Below are positions 23,386-32,169 of a stretch of DNA of 64,000 nt, in pieces. The notes below the pieces were generated by a model. That model saw nothing but the letters and a program-made list of their open reading frames with translations, made no database searches and was not told where the DNA came from. Within the stretch, counting starts at the first letter, position 1. Each line of letters opens with the position of its first letter. Position numbers and translations under genes: made by a program. The DNA comes from Cognatishimia coralii (lineage in GTDB: Bacteria > Pseudomonadota > Alphaproteobacteria > Rhodobacterales > Rhodobacteraceae): the NCBI RefSeq assembly GCF_037478305.1, contig NZ_JBBGAZ010000006.1, positions 62,001 to 126,000 of the forward strand, read 5' to 3'.

Positions 23386-24345
23386 ATGCAGCTTTTTGAC
23401 AGTGTTACGTTTGGACCTTCTGGTTTAGATCGAGTCGCGCATTTGCGCACCGCAGAGGTTATAGCCGAGGCGTGCAACGGCGAACGTAAAGCGCACGCGA
23501 TATGTCTGTGGCGCGGTAAACCCTTGATGTCCGGCGAGGATGCGCGCCGCTTGGTGCGGATTCCGACGGATCATCCGGTTTTCGAAGGAAATGCGTCGCC
23601 GATTGTTTTAGGGCAAGAAGATGACGGGCTTTGCCTGGCTTTCGACCTGTCTGGCTGGACGCCCGATCAAGACGTGGATCAGAGCTTTGTCGACCTGTCC
23701 GAACAACAGCATCCGGCCTTGCCTGCGGATCAGGTTTTCGCGGATTTGCGGGCTAATATGACCCGGCTAAATGCTCGCGACGCCGAGTTGGCCTCGACCG
23801 CGAAAGCCCTCTTTGAATGGCACCGTAGCCATCGGTTCTGCGCGGTATGCGGTCATAAAAGCGAGATGTCACAGGCCGGGTGGCAAAGAACATGCCCCTC
23901 CTGTGGCGCGCCGCATTTCCCGCGCACGGATCCCGTGGTGATCATGTTGATCACGAAAGGCGACTCCGTTTTGATCGGGCGCAGTCCCGGCTGGCCAGAG
24001 GGCATGTATTCTCTTTTGGCGGGCTTTGTCGAACCCGGAGAAACGCCAGAAGCCGCCGTGCGGCGTGAGGTGTTTGAGGAGGCCGGGGTCTCGGTTGGGC
24101 GTGTGGACTACCTTGGGTCGCAGCCCTGGGCCTTCCCAAATTCGCTGATGATGGGGTTCCGCGGCGAAGCGCTTGGCACGGATTTGAACATCGACCCAAA
24201 CGAAATCGAGGATGCGATCTGGGTGCCTCGAGACGAGATGATGCAGGCCCTCGCCGGAGAGCACGCGTTTCTAAAACCCGCCCGCAAAGGCGCCATCGCG
24301 GAGTTTATCTTAAGACATTGGGTTGCGGATCGACTTGAAAGATAA
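23386..24345 (+). CDS. nudC: NAD(+) diphosphatase (NADH pyrophosphatase / RNA NAD-decapping)
   Basis: This 319-residue Nudix enzyme splits NAD(H) to NMN(H) and AMP and, in E. coli, removes NAD caps from RNA. The zinc ribbon has cysteines at about 152, 155, 170 and 173 (CAVCGHKSEMSQAGWQRTCPSCG). The Nudix box is GFVEPGETPEAAVRREVFEEAGV (about residues 213-235), followed by the NADH-specific SQPWAFPNS (SQPWPFPxS family motif, with A for P). Length and domain order match. It is followed by an SRPBCC gene 65 bases on. Confidence 0.96.
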   Translation: MQLFDSVTFGPSGLDRVAHLRTAEVIAEACNGERKAHAICLWRGKPLMSGEDARRLVRIPTDHPVFEGNASPIVLGQEDDGLCLAFDLSGWTPDQDVDQSFVDLSEQQHPALPADQVFADLRANMTRLNARDAELASTAKALFEWHRSHRFCAVCGHKSEMSQAGWQRTCPSCGAPHFPRTDPVVIMLITKGDSVLIGRSPGWPEGMYSLLAGFVEPGETPEAAVRREVFEEAGVSVGRVDYLGSQPWAFPNSLMMGFRGEALGTDLNIDPNEIEDAIWVPRDEMMQALAGEHAFLKPARKGAIAEFILRHWVADRLER

Positions 24346-24410
24346 AATGCGCCATACTGCGCGCATCATATCGAATACCCCACGTAAAAACAGATGGGAC
24401 GCGAGCAGTC

Positions 24411-24884
24411 ATGAAGTTTGAAACGATCGAAGATCTTGAGATCCCGCAGGCCGCAGCTTTTGAAATGCTGTCTGATTTTTCCTTTTTTGAACGCATGGCC
24501 ATGCGCCGAGGTGCAGAGGTCACACGGCGCAATGGGGACGGGGCGGATGGCCTAGGATCTGCCTGGGATCTGAACGTGCCCTGGCGCGGCAAGACTGTGA
24601 AAATGCAGGTCGACGTGAGCCGTTTTGAAAAGCCCGAAGCGCTTGGTTTTCAAGCGGATGCGCCCGCCATTGAGGTGCAATTGGATATCGAACTGGTGGC
24701 GCTGTCTAATCACAAGACCCGTCTTTTGATGAAAACCGATATCTCTGCGAAAACCCTGACTGGACGCCTTCTGTTGCAATCTATGAAGCTGACGCGAGGC
24801 AAGATCGAGAAACGCATGGCGTCTCGTATCTCTGAACAATCGCGCAACCTCGAAAAGCGTTATCGCGAGACGCAAGCGGCTTAA
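24411..24884 (+). CDS. SRPBCC family protein
   Basis: A 157-residue protein with the START/Bet v1-like fold: MKFETIEDLEIPQAAAFEMLSDFSFFERMAMRRGAEVTRRNG, then GLGSAWDLNVPWRGKTVKMQVDVSRFEKPEALGFQAD and a long C-terminal helix (SMKLTRGKIEKRMASRISEQSRNLEKRYRETQ). The fold binds hydrophobic ligands; no specific ligand can be named. It is probably co-transcribed with nudC. Its last four bases overlap the convergent sulfatase gene. Confidence 0.78.
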   Translation: MKFETIEDLEIPQAAAFEMLSDFSFFERMAMRRGAEVTRRNGDGADGLGSAWDLNVPWRGKTVKMQVDVSRFEKPEALGFQADAPAIEVQLDIELVALSNHKTRLLMKTDISAKTLTGRLLLQSMKLTRGKIEKRMASRISEQSRNLEKRYRETQAA

Positions 24885-26365
24885 AGTTCGGATAAATCAT
24901 CTCTTTCAGTGCGCGCTTGCTCGTTAGGCGTGGGCGTGTGGTTGAATTGATATCCTGTTAAGCACGCTTCCTCCCCGCCGAGCTCGGCGATCCGCGCCTT
25001 TTGGTCGGCGAAGCATTGCGCGTTGACGGCTTCGGGATCGCAAATGATGCGCAAGCGTTTTTCGCCTTCTTTCAAGGCAGCAAGCGTTTCTGGGTGATTT
25101 GGCCGTTCGGTCGCAAGGTTTTGCAGCTCGTTCGGATCCTCCTTCAGATCGAACAACTGCGGGTCATGCCCGACGTAGTGCACATATTTCCAGCGATCCC
25201 AGCGGATCATGAAGGTGCCGGTCGTAGAGCCTCCGTCGTGATACTCACTCAGGACAGTTCTGTCGGGATCGTCCGGCTGATTGGCGATCTCGCGCAATGA
25301 CACGCCGGGACATGCGCGGTTGTGCGCGTCGTTTTCAAGGCCGATGACGTCCACCGCGGTCGCCGCTAAATCGAGCAGGGACGTGGCTGTATTCACACGA
25401 TGTCCGACCGGCACGCCCGGACCTGCCATGATCATCGGCACGCCTGCCGATTGCTCGTACATCACCTGTTTGGTCCAAAACCCCTGATCGCCCATCATGT
25501 CTCCGTGGTCCGAGACATAAATGACCACGGTATCCTCGGCCTGACCGCTGGCTTCCAGAGTGGTCAGAATGCGCCCCACGCAATTATCCATGAAGCTGGT
25601 GAGGCCATAATAGGCGGCCTTCGCCTCGCGGGTTTTCTGTTCGTCGAAATAGCGGTCGTAGTCAAAAAATTCCGCGACATTCTTGAGTTCGCTGTGCTCG
25701 GGGGGATTTCGGTTTTCATAGCCCACCGGCAGGTCGACTTTGTCCGGGTCATACATCTCATAAAATTTTTGGGGGCAGGTCAGCGGGTAGTGTGGGCTGA
25801 CCAAGGATACAAAAGCCGCCCAAGGAGACTTGGACCCGGCTTTGTTTGCAAGCCAGTTTTCAGCGGCGGCGGTGATGTCGAGATCATAGTCGGTATAGCT
25901 GCTGTCGCCGACGCCGACATCTGCAGCCAGTTCGGATGCGGCGTCATAAGGCGGCAAGTTTTCCCGCAAAAGCCCGATCGTCCAACCGATTCCTCCGACC
26001 ACATGCATCGGCAGAATCTCTTGCGAGAAGCCGTTGTCATCCTCGCCAGAGCGGAAATGTAGCTTGCCGATAGAAACAGTATCGATGCCGCTGTCTCGCA
26101 ATTGGCGCATCCAACTGCGTGGCGTTCCGTCATAGGGCGTGGCGCTGTCCCAATTGCGCGTTTTGTGAACGTAGTCCCCTGTCGCAATCGCCGCCCGCGT
26201 TGGCACGCACATGGGCGAGGGCGTGTAGGCATTCCCAAAGAACGTCCCACGGGCCGCAAGTGCGTCCAGATTTGGAGTTTTGACAATCGGGTGGCCCGCA
26301 CATCCCATCGCGTCTTTGCGATGCTCATCAGAGATGATGATCAATATATTGGGCGCCGATCTCAC
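24881..26365 (-). CDS. Sulfatase family hydrolase (choline-sulfatase-like)
   Basis: A 494-residue type I sulfatase. The formylglycine signature is C53-VPTR (CxPxR), so maturation by a sulfatase-modifying enzyme is required. Metal ligands are seen near D13-E14 (SDEH) and in VIYVSDHGDMMGDQG. The C-terminal segment CDPEAVNAQCFADQKARIAEL resembles the choline-sulfatase C-terminal domain, so BetC-like activity is possible. There is no signal peptide, as in cytoplasmic BetC. The start is GTG and overlaps the TGA of pheA (GTGA), which implies translational coupling. No modifying enzyme gene is seen nearby. Confidence 0.86.
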   Translation of the reverse strand: MRSAPNILIIISDEHRKDAMGCAGHPIVKTPNLDALAARGTFFGNAYTPSPMCVPTRAAIATGDYVHKTRNWDSATPYDGTPRSWMRQLRDSGIDTVSIGKLHFRSGEDDNGFSQEILPMHVVGGIGWTIGLLRENLPPYDAASELAADVGVGDSSYTDYDLDITAAAENWLANKAGSKSPWAAFVSLVSPHYPLTCPQKFYEMYDPDKVDLPVGYENRNPPEHSELKNVAEFFDYDRYFDEQKTREAKAAYYGLTSFMDNCVGRILTTLEASGQAEDTVVIYVSDHGDMMGDQGFWTKQVMYEQSAGVPMIMAGPGVPVGHRVNTATSLLDLAATAVDVIGLENDAHNRACPGVSLREIANQPDDPDRTVLSEYHDGGSTTGTFMIRWDRWKYVHYVGHDPQLFDLKEDPNELQNLATERPNHPETLAALKEGEKRLRIICDPEAVNAQCFADQKARIAELGGEEACLTGYQFNHTPTPNEQARTERDDLSEL

Positions 26366-27201
26366 GTATGGCGCGACTGGGCAGCGGGATAGACGCCGAG
26401 GATATTCAGATAGCTCGTGAAATATCCCAGCTCATCCAAGGCCAGTTTCACGTTTTCATCCTCTGGATGGCCTTCCACTTCGGCGTAAAACTGAGTCGCC
26501 GTGAAGGAGCCATCCACCATATAGCTCTCGAGTTTGGTCATATTGACGCCATTGGTCGCGAATCCCCCCATCGCTTTGTAAAGCGCGGCGGGAATATTTC
26601 GGACCTGAAAGACAAAACTCGTGACCATGCCCTTTGGCGCGTCCCGACGTTCGAGTTGGGCCTCGGGTGACATGATCAGAAACCGGGTCGTGTTGTTGTC
26701 GTGGTCCTCGATGTGACGGGCGAGGACATCCAAACCATAGATCTCTCCGGCCAACTCGCTGGCCAAGGCAGCGTGGGCCTTGTTTCCCGCTTCAGCCACC
26801 TCGCGCGCAGCCCGCGCGTTGTCAGGGCTGACGCGTCCGCGAATGCCGTGCTCGGTCAGGAACCCTGCGCATTGAGGCAATAAAACAAGGTGTGAAAAGG
26901 CTTCTTCGATGTCTTCGATCTTCGCGCCCGGCACCGCAAGAAGGCTGATGTGAACCCGCACAAAGGCTTCATCAATGATGTGCAACCCGCTTTGAGGCAG
27001 CAGGCGGTGGATGTCCGCGACGCGCCCGTAGGTCGAGTTTTCAACCGGCAGCATTGCCAAAGCCGCTTCGCCGTTTTTGACAGCAGCAATGGCCTCTTCA
27101 AAGGTCGCACAGGGCAACGCCTCCATGTCTGGACGCGCGTTGCGGCAGGCCTCGTGGCTATAGGCGCCGGGCTCTCCTTGAAAGGCAATGCGTTGGGTCA
27201 T
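26362..27201 (-). CDS. pheA: Prephenate dehydratase
   Basis: A 279-residue monofunctional enzyme turning prephenate into phenylpyruvate for phenylalanine synthesis. The catalytic domain starts MTQRIAFQGEPGAYSHEACRN and includes PVENSTYGRV and NTTRFLIM (the TRF motif). The regulatory ACT domain follows (TSFVFQVRNIPAALYKAMGGFATNGVNMTKLESYMVDGSF), with ESYM in place of the common ESRP. I use the ATG at 27201; a longer open frame to 27300 lacks similarity. It is divergent from the cytochrome c gene and coupled to a sulfatase, an unusual pairing. Confidence 0.95.
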   Translation of the reverse strand: MTQRIAFQGEPGAYSHEACRNARPDMEALPCATFEEAIAAVKNGEAALAMLPVENSTYGRVADIHRLLPQSGLHIIDEAFVRVHISLLAVPGAKIEDIEEAFSHLVLLPQCAGFLTEHGIRGRVSPDNARAAREVAEAGNKAHAALASELAGEIYGLDVLARHIEDHDNNTTRFLIMSPEAQLERRDAPKGMVTSFVFQVRNIPAALYKAMGGFATNGVNMTKLESYMVDGSFTATQFYAEVEGHPEDENVKLALDELGYFTSYLNILGVYPAAQSRHT

Positions 27202-27317
27202 GTTCAAAATTCCACTTTTTTCGCAAGAAGGGCGATTGGTCGCGGTAAGTATAGCTTGCGCAAGGTAGAAGGAAGCGGATAGATAGCCGTCAAACGCCAC
27301 GAGACGGATAACGTAGC

Positions 27318-27845
27318 ATGTTCGACACTATGACTTTGACCAAAATTACCGGCGCTTTCTGCGGTGCTCTGCTGATCTACCTTTTGGGTGGTTGGGCTGC
27401 GGAAACCATTTACCACATGGGTGGCGGCCACGGGAAGCACGGCGAAGAAGCCAAAGTTGGCTATAAGATCGAAGTTGCCGCGGCGGACAGCACTGCGGTC
27501 GTCGAAGAAGGCCCCTCTTTGGAAGAGCTTCTTGCAGCGGCAGATGTCGACAAAGGTGCGAAGGTCTTCGGCAAGTGTAAAGCGTGTCACAAGCTGGATG
27601 ACGGCGCAAATGGCACCGGTCCTCACTTGTTCAATGTCGTTAACCGCGCGGTTGGTTCCGCAGACGGCTACGCCTACTCCGGGGCGATGGTTGCGGTCGC
27701 GGAAACTTGGACCCCAGAAAATCTGGACGCTTTCCTGACTAGCCCGAAAGGCTTCGCGCCTGGCACCAAAATGAGCTTCTCTGGTCTGAAGAAACCTGCA
27801 GACCGCGCAAACCTGATTGCCTATCTGCAGGGCGCGGGCAGCTAA
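27318..27845 (+). CDS. Membrane-anchored cytochrome c (CycM / c552-like)
   Basis: A 175-residue c-type cytochrome. An uncleaved N-terminal membrane anchor (about residues 8-27, TKITGAFCGALLIYLLGGWA) is followed by a His/Gly-rich linker and the heme domain with CKACH (C87, C90, H91) and the axial methionine M152 in GTKMSF. The class I fold is recognised from GPHLFNVVNRAVGSADGYAYSGAM. CycM-type proteins carry electrons from the bc1 complex to the aa3 oxidase in the alphaproteobacterial cytoplasmic membrane. It has its own terminator and is divergent from pheA. Confidence 0.92.
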   Translation: MFDTMTLTKITGAFCGALLIYLLGGWAAETIYHMGGGHGKHGEEAKVGYKIEVAAADSTAVVEEGPSLEELLAAADVDKGAKVFGKCKACHKLDDGANGTGPHLFNVVNRAVGSADGYAYSGAMVAVAETWTPENLDAFLTSPKGFAPGTKMSFSGLKKPADRANLIAYLQGAGS

Positions 27846-27870
27846 GCTCAGCTTTTATAGATTTTCGGGA

Positions 27871-27905
27871 AAGGTCGGCGCCCTCGGGCTCCGGCCTTTT
27901 CTTTT
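27871..27905 (+). terminator. Rho-independent terminator after the cytochrome c gene
   Basis: A two-part stem: AAGGTCGG with CCGGCCTT outside and GCCC-TC-GGGC inside, followed by TTTTCTTTT. It begins 26 bases after the stop codon. Confidence 0.88.
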
Positions 27906-28080
27906 GCGCGATTGGTGGGGGAACTTGGACAATCGCGGCGGCTTTGGGCGACTTAACGCGCAAATGCCGAAGATTTCATCGCAAGTTTATCATTCTCGGC
28001 TTGAGTCTGGTCGAGTCTGCAAATTACGTTACATTCCAAGAAATGCATGGAGACAGCCGTAAGCTGGGAGGATTTCGCAG

Positions 28081-29973
28081 ATGACATCAGGTGCCAAAAC
28101 CAAGGCCGTTTCGTGGGATTGGAAATTCTGGACCGCGAGCGCCAGTTTGATCGGGGTCGTCATGGCGGCCAGTTCTGCTTTCGCAGATGAGAATATCACC
28201 ATCAGCCACGGCTATAACTTTTTTGGCGACCTGAAATACCCAGCCGACTATCAGCAACTGAACTATGTGAATGCTTCCGCGCCCAAAGGCGGAGAGATCG
28301 CGATCTGGGGCATGGGTACCTTTGACAGCTTTAACCCCTATACGCGCAAAGGCCGCGCAGGCGGCAGCCCGACGATTGGTCACGAGGATATCCTCACCAC
28401 ATTTGCCGATGATCCGACCGCCAGCTACTGCTTCCTTTGTGAAACCATGGAATACCCAGAAGACCTAAGCTGGGTCATCTTTAACCTGCGCGATGATGTG
28501 ACATTCCCAGACGGCAAAGGCTGGAGCGCCGAGGATCTGAAGTTCACCTTCGACCTCTTTATGGAGCAAGGCCTGCCCAGTTTCCGCGCAGCCTTTGGAG
28601 CCTTTATCTCGGACGTCGAGATTCTGGACACGCACCGCATCAAATTCTCGTTCAACGCAGACAGCCCGGAACGCGACCGCATTGGTCTTGCCGGTATCTT
28701 CCCCGCCTTCTCTAAGGCGTGGTTTGAAGAAACTGGAGCGCGACTGGATGAAAGCTCTTTGGTGCCGATCATGGGCACGGGGATCTATGAGCTCGATAGC
28801 TACGAGATCAACCAGCAAGTCGTCTACAAGCGTCGCGATGACTATTGGGCCGAGGATCTGCCGGTGTCCGTCGGGCGCTACAACTTTGATCAGATCCGCG
28901 TTGAATATTTCGCAGACAGTGCCGCGGCTTTTGAGGGCTTTAAAGCCGGCGAATACACGTTCCGCAGCGAGAACAGCTCTAAATCTTGGGCGACCAGCTA
29001 TAATTTCCCAGCGCTTAGCGACGGTCACGTCATCAAAACAGAGCTGCACAACGGCAACCTCGCGCAGGCACAGGGCTATGTGTTCAACCTGCGTCGCGAG
29101 AAATTCCAGGACAAACGCGTCCGCGAAGCCATCGGTTTGATGTTCAACTTCGAATGGTCCAATGAGTCTCTGTTCTTTGGCCTTTATGAACGCGTGAACG
29201 GATTCTGGGGCAATTCCGATATGGAAGCCCTTGGCACGCCGTCTGACGCAGAAATGGCTTTGTTGAAACCGCTCGTGGACGAAGGCTTGCTAAATGCGTC
29301 GATCCTGACGGATGAGGCGATCCTGCCGCCGGTGTCTGGCGCGCGTCAGCTGGATCGTGGCAATTTGCGCAAAGCCTCTGCATTGCTTGACGAAGCTGGT
29401 TGGGTTGTCGGCGATGACGGTATGCGTCGCAAAGACGGCGAAGTTCTAAGCGTCGAGATCCTTGATAGCTCGCCCGCCTTTGACCGGATCCACAATCCGT
29501 TCATTGAAAACCTGAAACGTCTGGGTGTTGATGCCGTGCTGAACCGTGTGGACCCTGCGCAGGAAACGGACCGCACACGCAGCTATGACTTTGATCTGAC
29601 CACCCACGTCATGACACAGGGGCTGGAGCCGTCTACCGGCCTTGAGCAATGGTTCGGATCGGAAGCGCGCAACGAAAGCTCGCGCAACCTGATGGGTCTG
29701 AATAGTCCAGCTGTTGACCGTTTGATCGAGAACATCGTTGGTGCGACGACCAAAGAGGAAATGCGGGTCGGTGTTCGCGCCCTAGACCGCGTCCTGCGCG
29801 CGGAAGTCTTCTGGGTGCCTCAGTGGTTCAAAGACGTCCACACCGTCGCCTTCTATAATCAATACGGCTACCCAGATCCCTTGCCTGACTACGCGCGCGG
29901 TGAGCTTGATTTCTGGTGGTTTGAAGCCGACAAAAATGCTGAGCTTGTCGCAGCAGGTGTACTGGCGCGGTAA
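28081..29973 (+). CDS. yejA: Peptide ABC transporter substrate-binding protein (YejA-like)
   Basis: A 630-residue periplasmic binding protein of the SBP_bac_5 family. The signal peptide runs to about residue 36 (WTASASLIGVVMAASSAFA). The YejA-type start HGYNFFGDLKYPADYQQLNYVNASAPKGGEIAIWGMGTFDSFNPYTRKGR is distinctive. A GGGAGG site lies nine bases before the ATG. It delivers peptides to YejBEF; in enterobacteria this system imports microcin C, and in Brucella and rhizobia it affects antimicrobial-peptide tolerance. It is the first gene of the four-gene operon, 8 bases from yejB. Confidence 0.94.
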   Translation: MTSGAKTKAVSWDWKFWTASASLIGVVMAASSAFADENITISHGYNFFGDLKYPADYQQLNYVNASAPKGGEIAIWGMGTFDSFNPYTRKGRAGGSPTIGHEDILTTFADDPTASYCFLCETMEYPEDLSWVIFNLRDDVTFPDGKGWSAEDLKFTFDLFMEQGLPSFRAAFGAFISDVEILDTHRIKFSFNADSPERDRIGLAGIFPAFSKAWFEETGARLDESSLVPIMGTGIYELDSYEINQQVVYKRRDDYWAEDLPVSVGRYNFDQIRVEYFADSAAAFEGFKAGEYTFRSENSSKSWATSYNFPALSDGHVIKTELHNGNLAQAQGYVFNLRREKFQDKRVREAIGLMFNFEWSNESLFFGLYERVNGFWGNSDMEALGTPSDAEMALLKPLVDEGLLNASILTDEAILPPVSGARQLDRGNLRKASALLDEAGWVVGDDGMRRKDGEVLSVEILDSSPAFDRIHNPFIENLKRLGVDAVLNRVDPAQETDRTRSYDFDLTTHVMTQGLEPSTGLEQWFGSEARNESSRNLMGLNSPAVDRLIENIVGATTKEEMRVGVRALDRVLRAEVFWVPQWFKDVHTVAFYNQYGYPDPLPDYARGELDFWWFEADKNAELVAAGVLAR

Positions 29974-29980
29974 GACTTAA

Positions 29981-31060
29981 ATGGGCGCGTATATTCTCCG
30001 GCGTTTGTTGTTCGTGATCCCGACTCTCTTTGGGATCATGGTCATCAACTTCACTCTTACGCAATTTGTCCCGGGCGGGCCGATCGAGCAGATCATTGCT
30101 CAGGCCCAAGGGGGTGGGGATGTGTTTGAAGCGATCTCGGGCGGAGGCTCCGAGGTTGCCGAGAGCGCTGGGAATGACCGCTATGTCGGCGCGCGGGGGC
30201 TGCCGCAGGAGTTCATAGACGAGCTCGAGCGTGAGTTCGGCTTTGACAAGCCGCCGGTCGAGCGATTCTTTACGATGATCTGGAACTATATGCAGTTCGA
30301 TTTTGGCGAGAGTTATTTCCGAAAGATCGGCGTGTTTGAACTGGTGCTGGAAAAGATGCCGGTCTCGATCACGCTGGGCCTCTGGTCGACCTTGATTGCC
30401 TATATCGTCTCGATCCCTCTGGGCATCCGCAAGGCGGTCAAAGACGGCACGCCTTTTGATACCTGGACCTCGGGTGCGATCATTATCGGCTATGCGATCC
30501 CAGGGTTCCTGTTTGCGATCCTTCTGGTGGTGCTCTTTGCGGGCGGCTCTTATTGGCGCATTTTCCCGCTGCGTGGGCTGGTGAGTTCCGGTTGGGAAGA
30601 CCTCAGCCTCTATGGCAAGATCATCGACTATTTCTGGCACATCACTTTGCCGGTTTTGGCCAGCACGATCTCTGCTTTTGCGACCCTCACTTTGCTGACC
30701 AAAAACTCGTTTTTGGACGAAATCAAAAAGCACTACGTCATGACCGCCCGCGCGAAAGGCCTGTCTGAAAGCCGCGTGCTTTACGGGCATGTTTTCCGCA
30801 ACGCCATGCTGATCGTAATCGCGGGCTTTCCCGCGGTGTTCATCGGCGTCTTCTTCGGAGGCTCGCTGATCATCGAGACCATCTTCTCGCTGGATGGCCT
30901 TGGGCGGCTCGGTTTTGAGGCAGCCGTTGCGCGAGACTATCCGGTGATCTTCGGGACCCTCTTCGTCTTTGGTCTCATCGGTCTTGTGGTCGGGATCCTC
31001 AGTGACCTCATGTATGTCTTCATTGACCCGCGTATCGACTTTGAGAGGAGGGAAGGCTGA
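29981..31060 (+). CDS. yejB: Peptide ABC transporter permease YejB
   Basis: A 359-residue inner-membrane permease (BPD_transp_1). The N-terminal helix starts MGAYILRRLLFVIPTLFGIMVINFTLTQFVPGGPIEQIIAQ, followed by a periplasmic stretch with the family GARGLPQEFIDELEREFGFDKPP, and five further helices. The EAA-type coupling loop that contacts the ATPase is KKHYVMTARAKGLSESRVLYGHVFRNAMLIVIAGFP. It forms the channel with YejE. Its stop overlaps the yejE start by one base, so the operon is tightly coupled. Confidence 0.94.
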   Translation: MGAYILRRLLFVIPTLFGIMVINFTLTQFVPGGPIEQIIAQAQGGGDVFEAISGGGSEVAESAGNDRYVGARGLPQEFIDELEREFGFDKPPVERFFTMIWNYMQFDFGESYFRKIGVFELVLEKMPVSITLGLWSTLIAYIVSIPLGIRKAVKDGTPFDTWTSGAIIIGYAIPGFLFAILLVVLFAGGSYWRIFPLRGLVSSGWEDLSLYGKIIDYFWHITLPVLASTISAFATLTLLTKNSFLDEIKKHYVMTARAKGLSESRVLYGHVFRNAMLIVIAGFPAVFIGVFFGGSLIIETIFSLDGLGRLGFEAAVARDYPVIFGTLFVFGLIGLVVGILSDLMYVFIDPRIDFERREG

Positions 31061-32169
31061 TGTTCAAAATGTCCCCTCTGAACCAACGGCGTTGGCGCAA
31101 TTTCCGCCGCAACCGCCGCGCCTTTTGGTCGCTGATCATTTTCTGTGTGCTCTTTGGCCTCAGCCTGATGGCCGAGTTCATCGCCAATGAAAAACCGATC
31201 CTCGTGCAATATCGCGGCGATCTCTATACGCCGATCTTCAAGTTCTATCCCGAGACGGCCTTTGGCGGGGATTTCCAAACCGAAGCCGGTTATCGCGATC
31301 CCGAGGTGAAATGCCTCATCGAGACCGGAGGGCTTGAGCTCTGTTTTGACGATCCCGAAGGCTATATCGAAGACGCCCAAGACGGCGTGATCGACGGCGA
31401 AGAGATTGAGAAAGGCTGGATGATCTGGCCGCTGATCCCTTATTCCTATACGTCTTCTGTCGAGCGCCCCGGCGCGGCCCCTCTGCCGCCCAATGCGCAA
31501 AACTGGCTTGGCACCGATGACACCAAGCGAGACGTCATGGCGCGGGTGATCTATGGCTTCCGATTGTCGATCTTTTTCACCCTGATCGTAACGACCTGCG
31601 CGAGTATCATCGGCATAATCGCCGGTGCGATCCAAGGCTATTTCGGCGGCTGGGTCGACTTAATCTTCCAGCGTGTGATCGAGATCTGGGGCTCTACACC
31701 AAGCCTATATATCATCATTATCCTCTTCGCGATTTTGGGACGAAGTTTCTGGCTCTTGGTGTTCTTAACCGTGCTCTTTGGCTGGACGGCTCTTGTTGGC
31801 GTCGTACGCGCGGAATTCCTACGTGCAAGGAACCTCGAATACGTCCGCGCCGCCAAAGCCTTGGGCGTCAGCAACTGGACGATCATGTTCCGCCACATGC
31901 TGCCTAATGCGATGGTCGCGACGCTGACCATGCTGCCGTTTATCGTAACAGGCACGATCTCGACCCTCGCGGGACTTGATTTCCTCGGCTTTGGTCTGCC
32001 GTCCTCGGCGCCCTCGTTAGGTGAACTAACTCTACAAGCGAAACAGAACCTCCAGGCCCCGTGGCTCGGCTTCACCGCCTTCTTCACCTTCGCCGTTATG
32101 CTGTCGCTTTTGATCTTCATTTTCGAAGGAGTGCGCGATGCCTTTGACCCACGAAAGACCTTCTCATGA
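31060..32169 (+). CDS. yejE: Peptide ABC transporter permease YejE
   Basis: This 369-residue permease has an unusually long periplasmic loop between TM1 (WSLIIFCVLFGLSLMAEFIA, about residues 25-45) and TM2 (LSIFFTLIVTTCASIIGIIAGAI), a hallmark of YejE. The EAA loop is EFLRARNLEYVRAAKALGVSNWTIMFRHMLPNAMVATLTMLPF. It pairs with YejB. The gene shares one base with yejB and four bases with yejF. Confidence 0.94.
   Translation: MFKMSPLNQRRWRNFRRNRRAFWSLIIFCVLFGLSLMAEFIANEKPILVQYRGDLYTPIFKFYPETAFGGDFQTEAGYRDPEVKCLIETGGLELCFDDPEGYIEDAQDGVIDGEEIEKGWMIWPLIPYSYTSSVERPGAAPLPPNAQNWLGTDDTKRDVMARVIYGFRLSIFFTLIVTTCASIIGIIAGAIQGYFGGWVDLIFQRVIEIWGSTPSLYIIIILFAILGRSFWLLVFLTVLFGWTALVGVVRAEFLRARNLEYVRAAKALGVSNWTIMFRHMLPNAMVATLTMLPFIVTGTISTLAGLDFLGFGLPSSAPSLGELTLQAKQNLQAPWLGFTAFFTFAVMLSLLIFIFEGVRDAFDPRKTFS

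Noticed and set aside
29828..30790. 320-codon frame antisense to yejB
   Set aside because: Arg/Asp-rich non-globular product, no motif; yejB is certain.
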